Source: Murimonas intestini
GTDB taxonomy: Bacteria; Bacillota; Clostridia; Lachnospirales; Lachnospiraceae
DNA length: 64,000 nt
Direction of reading: 5' to 3'
Assembly (NCBI RefSeq): GCF_024622195.1
Contig: NZ_JANKBI010000002.1
Location: 1 to 64,000 of the forward strand
Positions 43,928 through 52,973 of the stretch are shown piece after piece. The position numbers were made by a program, and so were the translations under genes. Every line of letters starts with the position of its first letter. Within the stretch, counting starts at the first letter, position 1. The notes beneath the pieces are model-generated. The model had not been told where the DNA came from. It saw nothing but the letters and a program-made list of their open reading frames with translations, and did no database searches.

Positions 43928-45094
43928 GTGGGAAAATATATTTTGTATTCACATGCAGGGAGTAAAAATCATGGTTGTGAGGCATTGTTAAGAACAAGCT
44001 GCATGGTGATAAAAGATGTGGATAAAGTGTATTCAGGTAGCGTTGAGGCAGATGAAAAATATGGGTTACAAAAAATTGTTTCAATACGTGCTGACAAAGA
44101 AGAGGGATTTGACTCTTGGGTTCATGAAATACTTTACCGTATAAAATATACAATATTAAAAGATGATAGAATTTATTTTAAAAACTTATATAGGAGGTTT
44201 ATAAAAGAAATTGATCCTAATAAGATATATATTTCTATCGGTGGGGACAATTATTGTTATCATTTTAGTGGATGGTTAGAAGTTTTAAATCGGGCTATAA
44301 ATAAAAGAAATGCGAAGTCAGTATTATGGGGATGTTCTATTAATGAAGATGAATTTGATGATCAAAATGTTCTTGCGGATCTTAAACAGTATACACTGAT
44401 TACTGCAAGAGAATCTCTTACATATAATACTTTAAAGAAGTATCTACCAAATGGAAATGTACGATTTGTGCCGGATACTGCATTTTTGCTTCCAGTAATT
44501 AACAAGGAACTACCAAAAGGATTTATAGAAGGGAATACGGTTGGATTAAACGTTAGTCCTATAGTTCAAAATAACTGTTGTGGAGATAACAATCAATTGC
44601 TTTTATATATTGTAGAATTAGTAAATTATTTAATAAAAAAAACAAATTATCAAATTGCACTTATTCCTCATGTAGTATTTGATGGAAATGATGATCGGGA
44701 AGTCCTAAAATCCATTCAGAATCAATGCATGAATTCTGAACGAACAGTTTTGATACAAGATGATAATTGTATGGTATTGAAAGGAATTATTTCAAGATGT
44801 GAAGTATTTATCGGAGCAAGAACTCATGCAACAATTGCAGCATATTCAACATGTGTACCAACACTTGTAATGGGATATTCGGTAAAATCAAGGGGAATAG
44901 CAAAAGATTTGTTCGGTACAGAAGAAAATTATGTCATTCCAGTACAAAAATTGAATTCAAGTAGGCAATTAATAGAAGGATTTGAATGGTTAGAACAAAA
45001 TAAAAAGAAAATTCGTATGTTACTCGAGAGTAAAGTAGAGGAGTATAAAAACAAAATCTTTGAGGGGGTTTCCTATTTGGAGGATATAGAATGA
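43928..45094 (+). CDS. Polysaccharide pyruvyltransferase (CsaB-type)
   Basis: The 388-residue protein has the family's pattern: SHAGSKNHGCEALLR at the start, ISIGGDNYCYH near residue 100, VLWGCSI, RESLTYNTLKKY with VRFVPDTAFLLP, and FIGARTHATIAAYSTCVPTLVMGYSVKSRGIA (cited in parts) near the end. It would add a pyruvate ketal to a sugar. GTG is the start, served by AGGAG eight bases upstream. It overlaps the flippase gene by four bases. A broken second copy lies at 48098. Confidence 0.9.
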   Translation: MGKYILYSHAGSKNHGCEALLRTSCMVIKDVDKVYSGSVEADEKYGLQKIVSIRADKEEGFDSWVHEILYRIKYTILKDDRIYFKNLYRRFIKEIDPNKIYISIGGDNYCYHFSGWLEVLNRAINKRNAKSVLWGCSINEDEFDDQNVLADLKQYTLITARESLTYNTLKKYLPNGNVRFVPDTAFLLPVINKELPKGFIEGNTVGLNVSPIVQNNCCGDNNQLLLYIVELVNYLIKKTNYQIALIPHVVFDGNDDREVLKSIQNQCMNSERTVLIQDDNCMVLKGIISRCEVFIGARTHATIAAYSTCVPTLVMGYSVKSRGIAKDLFGTEENYVIPVQKLNSSRQLIEGFEWLEQNKKKIRMLLESKVEEYKNKIFEGVSYLEDIE

Positions 45095-46641
45095 CGGCTA
45101 ACTCAAGAATTGAAAAAACACAATACAATTTTATATATAGCTTGATTAATAACATCATGGTAACAATTTTGGGATTTGTTACAAGATCTATATTTGTTAG
45201 TTCATTAGGAACAACGTATCTCGGTTTGAATGGTCTTTTCACAAATGTTTTATCATTACTATCATTGGCAGAATTAGGAATTGGTAGTGCTATTACGTTT
45301 AGTTTATATAAGCCCATAGCTGAAAATGATTCAGAAAAAATCAAATCATTAATGGGATTATATAAAAAGGCATATCAAATGATTGGATGGATCATTTTTC
45401 TTTTGGGTTGTGCAGTTATACCAGTTTTGAAATATATAGTAAAATTTGATTCTGAAATAAAAATTAATTATTACCTAATTTATTTTATGTTTTTGATTAA
45501 TTCCGTTATGTCATATTGGTTTTTTGCATATCGCAGTGTAATTATATATGCTAATCAAGAAGGGTATATTACAACTAAAGTAGAAACGCTATTTAATATT
45601 TTAAGTAGTTTGCTACAATTTATAGTTATATTATTGTGGAAAAATTACTATTTATACCTGATTTTACCTATTATACTAAATGTCATAAAAAATATTATTA
45701 TTTCTAAGATTGCAGGAAAAAAATATCCAATTATAAATGAAAAAGACATCTTGCCTTTGAGAAAAGAAGAACGAACAGGGATTTTTGAAAACGTATTTGC
45801 ACTTTCTTTATTTAGGATTAGTGGTGTTGTATATGGGGCTACAGACAATATAATTATTTCAACCTGGATAGGAACTTCTATTGTAGGTATTGTCTCGAAT
45901 TACACGATGATTATACAACTTGTAACTTCTTATGTGAGTATGTTTTTTCAATCCATGTATGCTAGTATCGGCAATTTAAACGCTTCTGAGACAAGAGAGT
46001 ATAAATTTGTAGTTTTTCGGCGGCTGCAATTATTAAATTTTTGGATTTATTGTTACTGTACAATTTGCTTAGGATGTTTTCTTAATCCATGTATTAAAAT
46101 ATGGTTGGGTAGCCAATATTGTTTACAGAATTCTACAGTTATTTTGTTATCAATGGTATTTTTAGTCCCAGGCTTAAATAATGTGATTAATATATATAAG
46201 GATGCTTGCGGATTATTCAAAGAAGTTCAGTTTAGAGCATTGGCAACAGCTGTGCTCAATCTTTTAGTTTCAGTGGTGTTAGTTAATATAATAGGTTTAA
46301 ATGGTGTGTTTCTAGGAACGATTGTTGCTTACCTTACAACGATTTATGTTGTAGATCCACGTGTTGTGTTTAAAAAAGTGTTTGCAGAAAGAGTATCATT
46401 ATATTATTGGGATTTAGTAAAAAAAATGGGATTATTTATTTTAATGTTTTTTGTGTTTTTTCATTTGGTTGCACAAATAAATATTGAAAATTGGATTGAA
46501 CTTTTTTTAGTATATTTTATAGTTTCAATTTTAACGAATGCAATATTATTTTTAATATATAGAAGGACAAAAGAATTTGAATATTTGATCAGTATTTTAA
46601 AAAATACTTTGCAGCGTGTCAAAAAAATATATAAAAATTAA
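45091..46641 (+). CDS. Wzx-type oligosaccharide flippase
   Basis: This 516-residue membrane protein of the polysaccharide transporter (MATE/MOP-like) superfamily has about 12-14 helices. Visible family features are the N-terminal NIMVTILGFVTRSIFVSSLG, LNGLFTNVLSLLSLAELGIG, and a central ISGVVYGATDNIIIS. It moves undecaprenyl-linked repeat units across the membrane. It overlaps the pyruvyltransferase gene as ATGA. Confidence 0.92.
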   Translation: MTANSRIEKTQYNFIYSLINNIMVTILGFVTRSIFVSSLGTTYLGLNGLFTNVLSLLSLAELGIGSAITFSLYKPIAENDSEKIKSLMGLYKKAYQMIGWIIFLLGCAVIPVLKYIVKFDSEIKINYYLIYFMFLINSVMSYWFFAYRSVIIYANQEGYITTKVETLFNILSSLLQFIVILLWKNYYLYLILPIILNVIKNIIISKIAGKKYPIINEKDILPLRKEERTGIFENVFALSLFRISGVVYGATDNIIISTWIGTSIVGIVSNYTMIIQLVTSYVSMFFQSMYASIGNLNASETREYKFVVFRRLQLLNFWIYCYCTICLGCFLNPCIKIWLGSQYCLQNSTVILLSMVFLVPGLNNVINIYKDACGLFKEVQFRALATAVLNLLVSVVLVNIIGLNGVFLGTIVAYLTTIYVVDPRVVFKKVFAERVSLYYWDLVKKMGLFILMFFVFFHLVAQINIENWIELFLVYFIVSILTNAILFLIYRRTKEFEYLISILKNTLQRVKKIYKN

Positions 46642-46682
46642 TGGTTCTATAATTTATATTTTGAAAAAGAGGAGTGCCATAA

Positions 46683-47858
46683 ATGTTAAAGAAAAGGGTA
46701 GCTATTTTTTCACGTGCATTGTGGAAAAATGGTGCGACAAAATCATTAGTTGAATTATTAAGGCGGATCGATTTAAACAAATGTAATATAGATTTGTATG
46801 TGTTAGATTTTTCAAATAAGGCTGAGTGGGTGAAGAAAATTCCAAAAGAGATAAATATTGAAAAAGTGCCAAAGTATGGGTGGAATAAGGAAACACTATA
46901 TACCATTTTCTTTCATCCAATTCATTTTATAAAATCACTTTATGCAGGTGGAAAATTGAAAAGTAATTTATCCGAAATAGAATATATGAAATATAATGCT
47001 GCTAGAATGCCTATAAATAGGAAAAAATATGATATTGCTATTTCCTATAGACATTTTGATGTAGATATATTCTATGTGAAGAATAATATGAATGCATCAA
47101 AAAAATTTTTCTGGATTCATGGAATACAAAATTTGCATCAAGCAGAAGTTTCTGAATTGAAATCGGTATATAAGTCATATGATCAGATTTTTCCAGTTTC
47201 TATCGCTGCCCAAAATAATATTATTACTTTTTTCCCAGAGCTTTTAAATAAATGTAAAGTTGCATATTGTATTGTGGATTCTGATGAAATTATTGAAAAC
47301 TCGAAACACGGAAGAAAATTAGAAAAAATGCAAAATCAATTAATGTGGAATATTCTTACAATAGGAAGATTGTCAGCGGAAAAGGGGATTGATTTAGCAT
47401 TACGAACTTGTAAAGAATTGAAAAAATCAGGCTATTCATTCCGTTGGTTTGTACTAGGTGAAGGAAAAGAAAGAGAAAAATTAGAATATATGATAAAACA
47501 AGAAAATTTGGAAGAATTTATATTACTCGGGTATGATGAAAATCCATACGGATATTTGGCATCTTGTGATATATATGTACAAACATCAGTTTTGGAATCT
47601 TATGGTCTTACCATAAATGAGGCTAAAATATTTCATAAACCGATTGTGTGTACAAATATTCCAGCAGCACGAGAACAGATTATTCATAAAAAAACGGGCT
47701 TATTAGTAAGGGCTGCTGAAACTGATGTGGCAGCTGCAATATCTACTTATATTGATGATAAATTATTTAGAGAAAGCGTAATCTTTAATTTGCAAAATGA
47801 AGATAATAGTCATTTTGAATCAGTAGAAATTTTTAATGAAATTATAGCTAATGAATAA
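46683..47858 (+). CDS. Family 4 glycosyltransferase
   Basis: The 391-residue GT-B enzyme shows VAIFSRALWKNGATKSLVEL, KFFWIHGIQNLHQAEV, ILTIGRLSAEKGIDLALRT, and CDIYVQTSVLESYGLTINEAK with the EX7E pair. The N-terminal loop has NGATKSL in place of GGVERSL. The start follows AGAGGAG. A mobile-element end begins two bases after its stop codon. Confidence 0.88.
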   Translation: MLKKRVAIFSRALWKNGATKSLVELLRRIDLNKCNIDLYVLDFSNKAEWVKKIPKEINIEKVPKYGWNKETLYTIFFHPIHFIKSLYAGGKLKSNLSEIEYMKYNAARMPINRKKYDIAISYRHFDVDIFYVKNNMNASKKFFWIHGIQNLHQAEVSELKSVYKSYDQIFPVSIAAQNNIITFFPELLNKCKVAYCIVDSDEIIENSKHGRKLEKMQNQLMWNILTIGRLSAEKGIDLALRTCKELKKSGYSFRWFVLGEGKEREKLEYMIKQENLEEFILLGYDENPYGYLASCDIYVQTSVLESYGLTINEAKIFHKPIVCTNIPAAREQIIHKKTGLLVRAAETDVAAAISTYIDDKLFRESVIFNLQNEDNSHFESVEIFNEIIANE

Positions 47859-47860
47859 AT

Positions 47861-48097
47861 TGAGTATTCCGGGCGATTCTGAACCGTCATTCCGGAAGCA
47901 TTTTTACCGTAATATACACAAAACATTCCGAACTGTTTTCTAGTGCATTCACAGCTACTGGCAATGCCAGTTTGATTAATCCCAAGGCTGGCAAGCCGAA
48001 GAATTTAGCGATATTGGGTCATAATGTGTGGAACCTCATCCCGAAACGATTGGTACAAAAGTCCGGTCTCAGTGAGAAATCACGCCCGGAATATTCA
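47861..48097. mobile_element. 237-bp element with IS21-like inverted ends
   Basis: TGAGTATTCCGGGCG (47861-47875) and CGCCCGGAATATTCA (48083-48097) are inverted repeats matching at 14 of 15 bases. Internal ATTCCGG repeats near the left end resemble the multiple terminal repeats of IS21-type elements. The interior is less AT-rich than its surroundings and holds a 62-codon frame running past the right end, with no recognisable transposase. It is probably an internally deleted IS or a miniature derivative. No target duplication is visible. Confidence 0.55.
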
Positions 48098-48540
48098 CCA
48101 GACGATGTTATTAAAGGAAATACAGCTGGAATTAATAGAAGCTGGAAATCTCGTTTATGAAAAATTAGTGGACTATATCATATAGGAACAGATATGCAAG
48201 TTGCACTCATTTCTTAGGAGGTATGGAGATTTAATGATGATTTTGAATAATTGAACAGGTTATACAAAAAGTTCGCGTTGTCTGATCGTATTATGTTGAT
48301 TTTTGATAATAATTGTGAGGATTTGAAAGGTTACATTTCTCGTTGCAGATTCTCTATAGGAGCCAGAACACATGCTACAATTGCAGCTTATTCAACATTC
48401 ACACATCGACATTGGTTTCAGGTTATTACATCAAAGCCGGAGGAATTGCAAAGGATATTTTCGGCTCAGAAAAGAATTATGTACTTCCCGTTCAGATTGT
48501 GGTAACCAATTGTGATTTAACAAAAGGGTTTAAATGTTAA
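48098..48540 (+). pseudogene. Truncated, frameshifted pyruvyltransferase remnant
   Basis: Fragments follow the order of the intact gene at 43928: VIKGNTAGIN (FIEGNTVGLN), LIFDNNCEDLKGYISRCRFS then IGARTHATIAAYS (same blocks), and in another frame GGIAKDIFGSEKNYVLPVQ (RGIAKDLFGTEENYVIPVQ). The N-terminal half is missing; the element at 47861-48097 lies exactly at the break. Confidence 0.75.
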
Positions 48541-49105
48541 AATGGGTTTAGTATTTTAGAAAAGGTCAGTATGAATAAAAATGGATAATTGTGGAAGTTT
48601 ACAGAACTCGAAATACACACTGTGATATGTTCACAGATTGCAAGCCGCTTAATCATCGCCAGGTTTAGGGTATGTAGTATATCCATCCATAATAAGCCTT
48701 TGGAGTAGCAGGTGTTTTAGCAGTTCAATATTAAGAGCATTTGTAAATTTAGGGTATGATCTCTGATTATTGCATCGGTGTGATTTTGGAAAATCGTGCG
48801 TCTATTTTTGGTAAGATACATATTTAAAATGATGCTTGTGTGAGCGCTATAGTAGTTAAAAAGCTTATATCAAATATTTTTTGCACGTGGTATTACGATT
48901 ATTAATTTTATAATTAAGGCGTTGTTAATTTGTGTTTTCCTAATGTTACTTTTAGGTTTTGTGTATGAGAACGAAAAAGTTCAAATATTTTATGAGTATT
49001 ATTTTGGGAAAGATGAACAAAAGGGAAAACACTATTTAAGTGTAATAAATATATTCATCCAAATAGCATTTTATATTTTGATGTTTTAAAGTATATAAGG
49101 AGATA
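48541..49105 (+). other. Decayed sequence without intact genes
   Basis: No gene can be supported. Fragments include SIFGKIHI and ACVSAIVVVKKL near 48797-48870, suggestive of a hexapeptide acetyltransferase. A 55-residue hydrophobic frame ending at 49089 (LLICVFLMLLLGFV, then NIFIQIAFYILMF) looks like a membrane-protein tail. Both readings are tentative. Confidence 0.35.
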
Positions 49106-50296
49106 ATGGGAAAGAAGATGGAACTAAATAAAGAAATTAGCAGTATGTCAATAGAAAATATTCTGGAGGGTAATTATAAATCTACAGAAAAACGAAGAAT
49201 AATAGCAGTTGTAGTACCTGTATATAACGCAGGGAAAACTTTACGAAAATGTATACAGTCTATATTGAATCAGAGTTTGACAGATTTTGTATTAATACTT
49301 GTAAATGATGGTTCTACGGATAATAGCGGCGCTATTTGTGATTATTATAAGAAAAGTGATAACAGAGTATATGTTATTCATAAAAAGAATGAAGGATCAA
49401 GTATTACTAGAAAAAAGGGTGTGCTTAGTAACGAAGCGCAGGCAGCAAAGTATATTGTCTTTTGTGATGCAGATGATATAATATCTTCTGATGCACTGGA
49501 AAAATTATATAGAACAGCTGAAACTTATAAAGCAGATATGGTTTGTGGGAAAATCCAAGGGTTGTGGTGTAACTTAAAATTACCATCTTCATATATAGCT
49601 CCATCTATGAATATTAAAACACTTAAATTATATAATCATAATGAAATAATTGAGAAATTATATATTAGTTGTTTTGGTATTACTGATTTTCCCATTAGTT
49701 TATATGCTAAAATATATAAAACAGAGCTTATAAGTGAAGCAATCAATAGAGATGCGATAGTACATTTTATGGGAGATGATTTGTTTATAACACTAAATAT
49801 TCTTCCCAATGTTAAAAGATTAGTGATAATACCAGATACGATATATTACTATCGTAAAGGGGGAAATACTTCTAAAATCTTGCCAGAGGCGCTAGATGAT
49901 TTTCTTAATTTATTTGAATATAAATGTAGGATTGCCAAAAAATATGTGTTTCCACAAGATTGTGAGTATTTGCTTGATGTAGAATTAATGAATATAACTT
50001 TATGGTGGCTTATATCGTGTAATGTAGGGGGATATAGTAACGAAGAGATATATACTGAAATTAAACGTTGTTTAAATATAGATGATATTAGACACGCTGC
50101 TCAAAGACTTTTAGAAAAAAATGGAGAGCAAACACATCCAGTTGCAGTTGCTATACTTAATCAGAAATATGATTATATATATAATCAGGTATTACTTGAA
50201 GCCAAAAGATGTAAATGGAGGAGACGTATAAAAAAAATATTGTTAAAAATTCAAAATGGATATTTTTATTTTACGAATATCTTTTATTTAAAATAA
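49106..50296 (+). CDS. Family 2 glycosyltransferase
   Basis: This 396-residue GT-A enzyme has an N-terminal extension of about 30 residues, then IAVVVPVYNAGKTLRKCIQS, ILVNDGSTDNSGA and the metal site VFCDADDIISSDA near residue 128. The C-terminal part ends in basic segments (CKWRRRIKKILLK) that may bind the membrane. ATG follows AAGGAGA. It is the last recognisable polysaccharide gene. Confidence 0.9.
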   Translation: MGKKMELNKEISSMSIENILEGNYKSTEKRRIIAVVVPVYNAGKTLRKCIQSILNQSLTDFVLILVNDGSTDNSGAICDYYKKSDNRVYVIHKKNEGSSITRKKGVLSNEAQAAKYIVFCDADDIISSDALEKLYRTAETYKADMVCGKIQGLWCNLKLPSSYIAPSMNIKTLKLYNHNEIIEKLYISCFGITDFPISLYAKIYKTELISEAINRDAIVHFMGDDLFITLNILPNVKRLVIIPDTIYYYRKGGNTSKILPEALDDFLNLFEYKCRIAKKYVFPQDCEYLLDVELMNITLWWLISCNVGGYSNEEIYTEIKRCLNIDDIRHAAQRLLEKNGEQTHPVAVAILNQKYDYIYNQVLLEAKRCKWRRRIKKILLKIQNGYFYFTNIFYLK

Positions 50297-50574
50297 ATAG
50301 TAGATTATCTGTACGATGTGCCAGTTATATTTTCATGTTAACACTTGAAATAAGTTGTGAAGGAGATGCTTGTATCTGTAGGTGAATTGTGAATTAACAT
50401 TAGCTGGGATTCTGTTCTACGGTTACCCATAAAAAGATATGAAGATTTGGGAGGGGGGCAAGCTGATTAGATTAACACGGAAATATTCTTTTATAAAACG
50501 CATAGATATTGATATAAAGTTTTCTGTCTTTTATGGATGAGAATTGATGTCAGAAATATAATATAGGAGAAGCT

Positions 50575-51259
50575 ATGGGAAGAAAGAAAAATTAAGGAAT
50601 ATGTGGATGCAGTGACAAAGAAGGAACATGCCTCCGGACAAAAAGTGTCTATTCGTGAAACTGCCGATGAGTTTGGTACTACGATTTTGAAAATCAGAAA
50701 GATATTAATCACAGCAGATGTATTTCATTCTGAGATAAGTGAGAAAGTGCGGGAACTGTTTTCTTGTGGAAAGACCATTGAGGAAATCCAGTCAGAATTA
50801 AAGTTAAGCCGTGCATCGGTGTATTCCTATCTGCCTTATGTAAAAACTATCTATAATATAAAAGAAATTAGCGCAAATGCACAGCGTCTGCAGATTTACC
50901 GAAGCCGCAGACAGGCAGTGTTTGTATTTCAAAGTGCTGTAAATGCCAATCAACTAACGGGGGAGATTATCTGGGATACTGTAACAGCTTTTGCGGGCTA
51001 TCCCTTTTACACGATCAAAGGTATTAAATTCTCTTATACTGTGCATGGATTTGAAATGCAGGTTGACCGGAAAAAGAAGACTATCACGAAAGCAACAGTG
51101 CTCCTGTTTATAAATCGTGTACAGGAACTGCGCAGTGCAGGAGAAAAGATTACCGGGCCCAAAAAGGTTGGCACATTCGGCGCCAGTTATCTGTTTCCAG
51201 TGTTCGTAAGAATTGGGCTGATTGAACCAGTGGGTGGACAGCATGACACCCGCACTTAA
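50575..51259 (+). pseudogene. HTH DNA-binding protein with N-terminal frameshift
   Basis: ATAGGAGAAGCT precedes ATG 50575, whose frame reads MGRKKN then TAA. Removing one A from the A run at 50587-50591 would give MGRKKIKEYVDAVTKKEHAS and continue into the long frame (218 codons from GTG 50603). The body has two helix-turn-helix-like segments (SIRETADEFGTTILKIRKIL and TIEEIQSELKLSRASVYSYL) and a C-terminal GPKKVGTFGASYLFPVF, a type common in Lachnospiraceae. Either the gene is broken or translation restarts at GTG 50603, which has no good ribosome site. Confidence 0.7.
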
Positions 51260-51299
51260 GATGGGTAAAATAAATTACAGATAATATTTTATCTACAAC

Positions 51300-51330
51300 T
51301 TGTAAAAAAAAACGGTATTTGGGTTAAAAT
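51300..51330 (+). promoter_or_regulatory. Weak promoter just before hipB
   Basis: TTGTAA (51300-51305) and TAAAAT (51325-51330) are 19 bases apart. The -10 box ends only seven bases before the ATG, so the transcript may start at or very near the start codon. Confidence 0.35.
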
Positions 51331-51337
51331 ATTAACT

Positions 51338-51619
51338 ATGAATGAGTTTTCTTTTTTGAAATCTCCAGGAGATGTAAATCTGAATATAGCAGCCAGAGTG
51401 CGGGCAAGAAGAAAGGAGAAAAAATGGTCCCAGATACAGCTTGGTGAACGGGCTGATGTGAGTCTGGGTTCTGTGAAACGATTTGAACGGACAGGGGAGA
51501 TATCTTTATCATCCCTGATAAAAATCGGGTTTGCACTGGGCTTCGAGGACGACTTTGACCAGTTGTTTGCAAAAAAAGGATATGCGTCTATTCAGGAGGT
51601 TATTGATGAACAATTATAA
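51338..51619 (+). CDS. hipB: HipB-like XRE antitoxin
   Basis: The 93-residue protein contains one Cro/C1 helix-turn-helix (ARVRARRKEKKWSQIQLGER, ADVSLGSVKRFERTGEIS, LIKIGFALG). It overlaps the HipA-like gene by 14 bases, the usual order and coupling of HipBA toxin-antitoxin pairs. HipB would bind HipA and repress the operon. No ribosome site precedes the ATG. Confidence 0.85.
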   Translation: MNEFSFLKSPGDVNLNIAARVRARRKEKKWSQIQLGERADVSLGSVKRFERTGEISLSSLIKIGFALGFEDDFDQLFAKKGYASIQEVIDEQL

Positions 51620-52721
51620 AGCGTTAAAGGTGTATCTGGGAGATAAAAAGGTGGGAACTTTGGCTTTGGCTAACAACCACCTGGTGGCTTTCGAATATGA
51701 TGACGGCTGGATATCAGGTGGCTTTTCACTTAACCCCATATCACTTCCATTGGAGAAAGGGGTATTTCTGCCTAAAAAGTATGAACCTTTTGATGGGCTG
51801 TTTGGCGTGTTTTCTGATAGTTTGCCGGATGGATGGGGCAGGCTGCTGGTAGACAGGATGTTAAGAAGAGAAAAGATAGAACCAGCCAAAGTGGATGCCT
51901 TAAATCGTCTGGCGATTGTGGCATCTTCCGGAATGGGTGCATTGACCTATCGGCCGGAACATGATTTGGAGCGGGAAAACAGTGATCTTACGTTGGATCA
52001 GCTTGCGTTGGAGTGCCAGAAAATGTTCGAAACCAATCAATCAGAGAATTTGGATGCATTGTTTCAAATGGGTGGTTCTTCCGGCGGAGCCAAACCAAAG
52101 ATATTTTACGAGATAGATGGAGAAGAATGGATTGTGAAATTTCCATCATCAATTGATCAAATAAATATTGGTGAGCAGGAGTATGAATATTCTTTGTGTG
52201 CAAAAAGATGTGGTATTGAAATGCCGGAAACACGGCTGCTTGATTCAGGGCTTAACACAGGATACTTTGCAGTAAAGCGTTTTGACAGAAACAATGGAAG
52301 GCGGATTCATATGGCATCGGTAAGCGCGCTGTTAGAGACATCGCATCGTATACCGAATCTGGACTATCATATATTGATGCAGCTGACGATGAAAATGACA
52401 CGGGATTATGACGAGATTGAAAAATTGTATCGCCAGATGTGTTTTAATGTGTATGCGCACAATCGGGATGACCATTCCAAGAATTTTTCTTTAATCTATA
52501 GTGGGAACAGGTGGAAATTGTCGCCAGCCTATGATCTTACTTACAGCAATTCCATAGGTGGAGAACATGCGACAACTGTAGATGGAAATGGCAGAGATCC
52601 GGGTAAAAAGGAACTGCTTGCGGTTGCCGGACAGATTAAATTTGACAGGGAAAAGGCAAAAAATATTGCGGAAGAGGTGGAAGAAATTGTGAAAGCAGAT
52701 CTTGGAAAATATTTGAAATAG
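51606..52721 (+). CDS. hipA: HipA-like serine/threonine kinase toxin
   Basis: This 371-residue protein has the HipA layout: an N-terminal subdomain (VYLGDKKVGTLAL, FGVFSDSLPDGWGR), the P-loop MGGSSGGAKPKI containing the autophosphorylated Ser position, the ATP Lys in FAVKRFDR, and the catalytic and metal region HNRDDHSKNFSLIY with SPAYDLTYS. E. coli HipA inactivates glutamyl-tRNA synthetase by phosphorylation; the target here is unknown. ATG 51606 is served by AGGAGG inside hipB, so the longer frame from 51531 is rejected. Confidence 0.92.
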   Translation: MNNYKALKVYLGDKKVGTLALANNHLVAFEYDDGWISGGFSLNPISLPLEKGVFLPKKYEPFDGLFGVFSDSLPDGWGRLLVDRMLRREKIEPAKVDALNRLAIVASSGMGALTYRPEHDLERENSDLTLDQLALECQKMFETNQSENLDALFQMGGSSGGAKPKIFYEIDGEEWIVKFPSSIDQINIGEQEYEYSLCAKRCGIEMPETRLLDSGLNTGYFAVKRFDRNNGRRIHMASVSALLETSHRIPNLDYHILMQLTMKMTRDYDEIEKLYRQMCFNVYAHNRDDHSKNFSLIYSGNRWKLSPAYDLTYSNSIGGEHATTVDGNGRDPGKKELLAVAGQIKFDREKAKNIAEEVEEIVKADLGKYLK

Positions 52722-52973
52722 AGTTGTAATGATTCAGCAGGTCTGTGAATGAATATTACGCTGTCAAAGCTCCTGCTTTAATTGGGTCAATATTTTAATT
52801 CTACAAAGGAGTGCAGGTGCCGGCATTGACGCCTATACTTGAAATGGGTATAATAAAAGCAGCAATATGAAGTGCAGTAAAAAAGAACCGGCAAACATAA
52901 GCAAAATGCAAGCATAAGACAAATAAGATTCTAACACGAAAAATATTAATAAGAAAACTAAGAGTAGCAAAAG

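Noticed and set aside
47972..48160. 62-codon ORF as a real gene
   Set aside because: It runs across the right inverted end of the mobile element into the pyruvyltransferase remnant and shows no family likeness.
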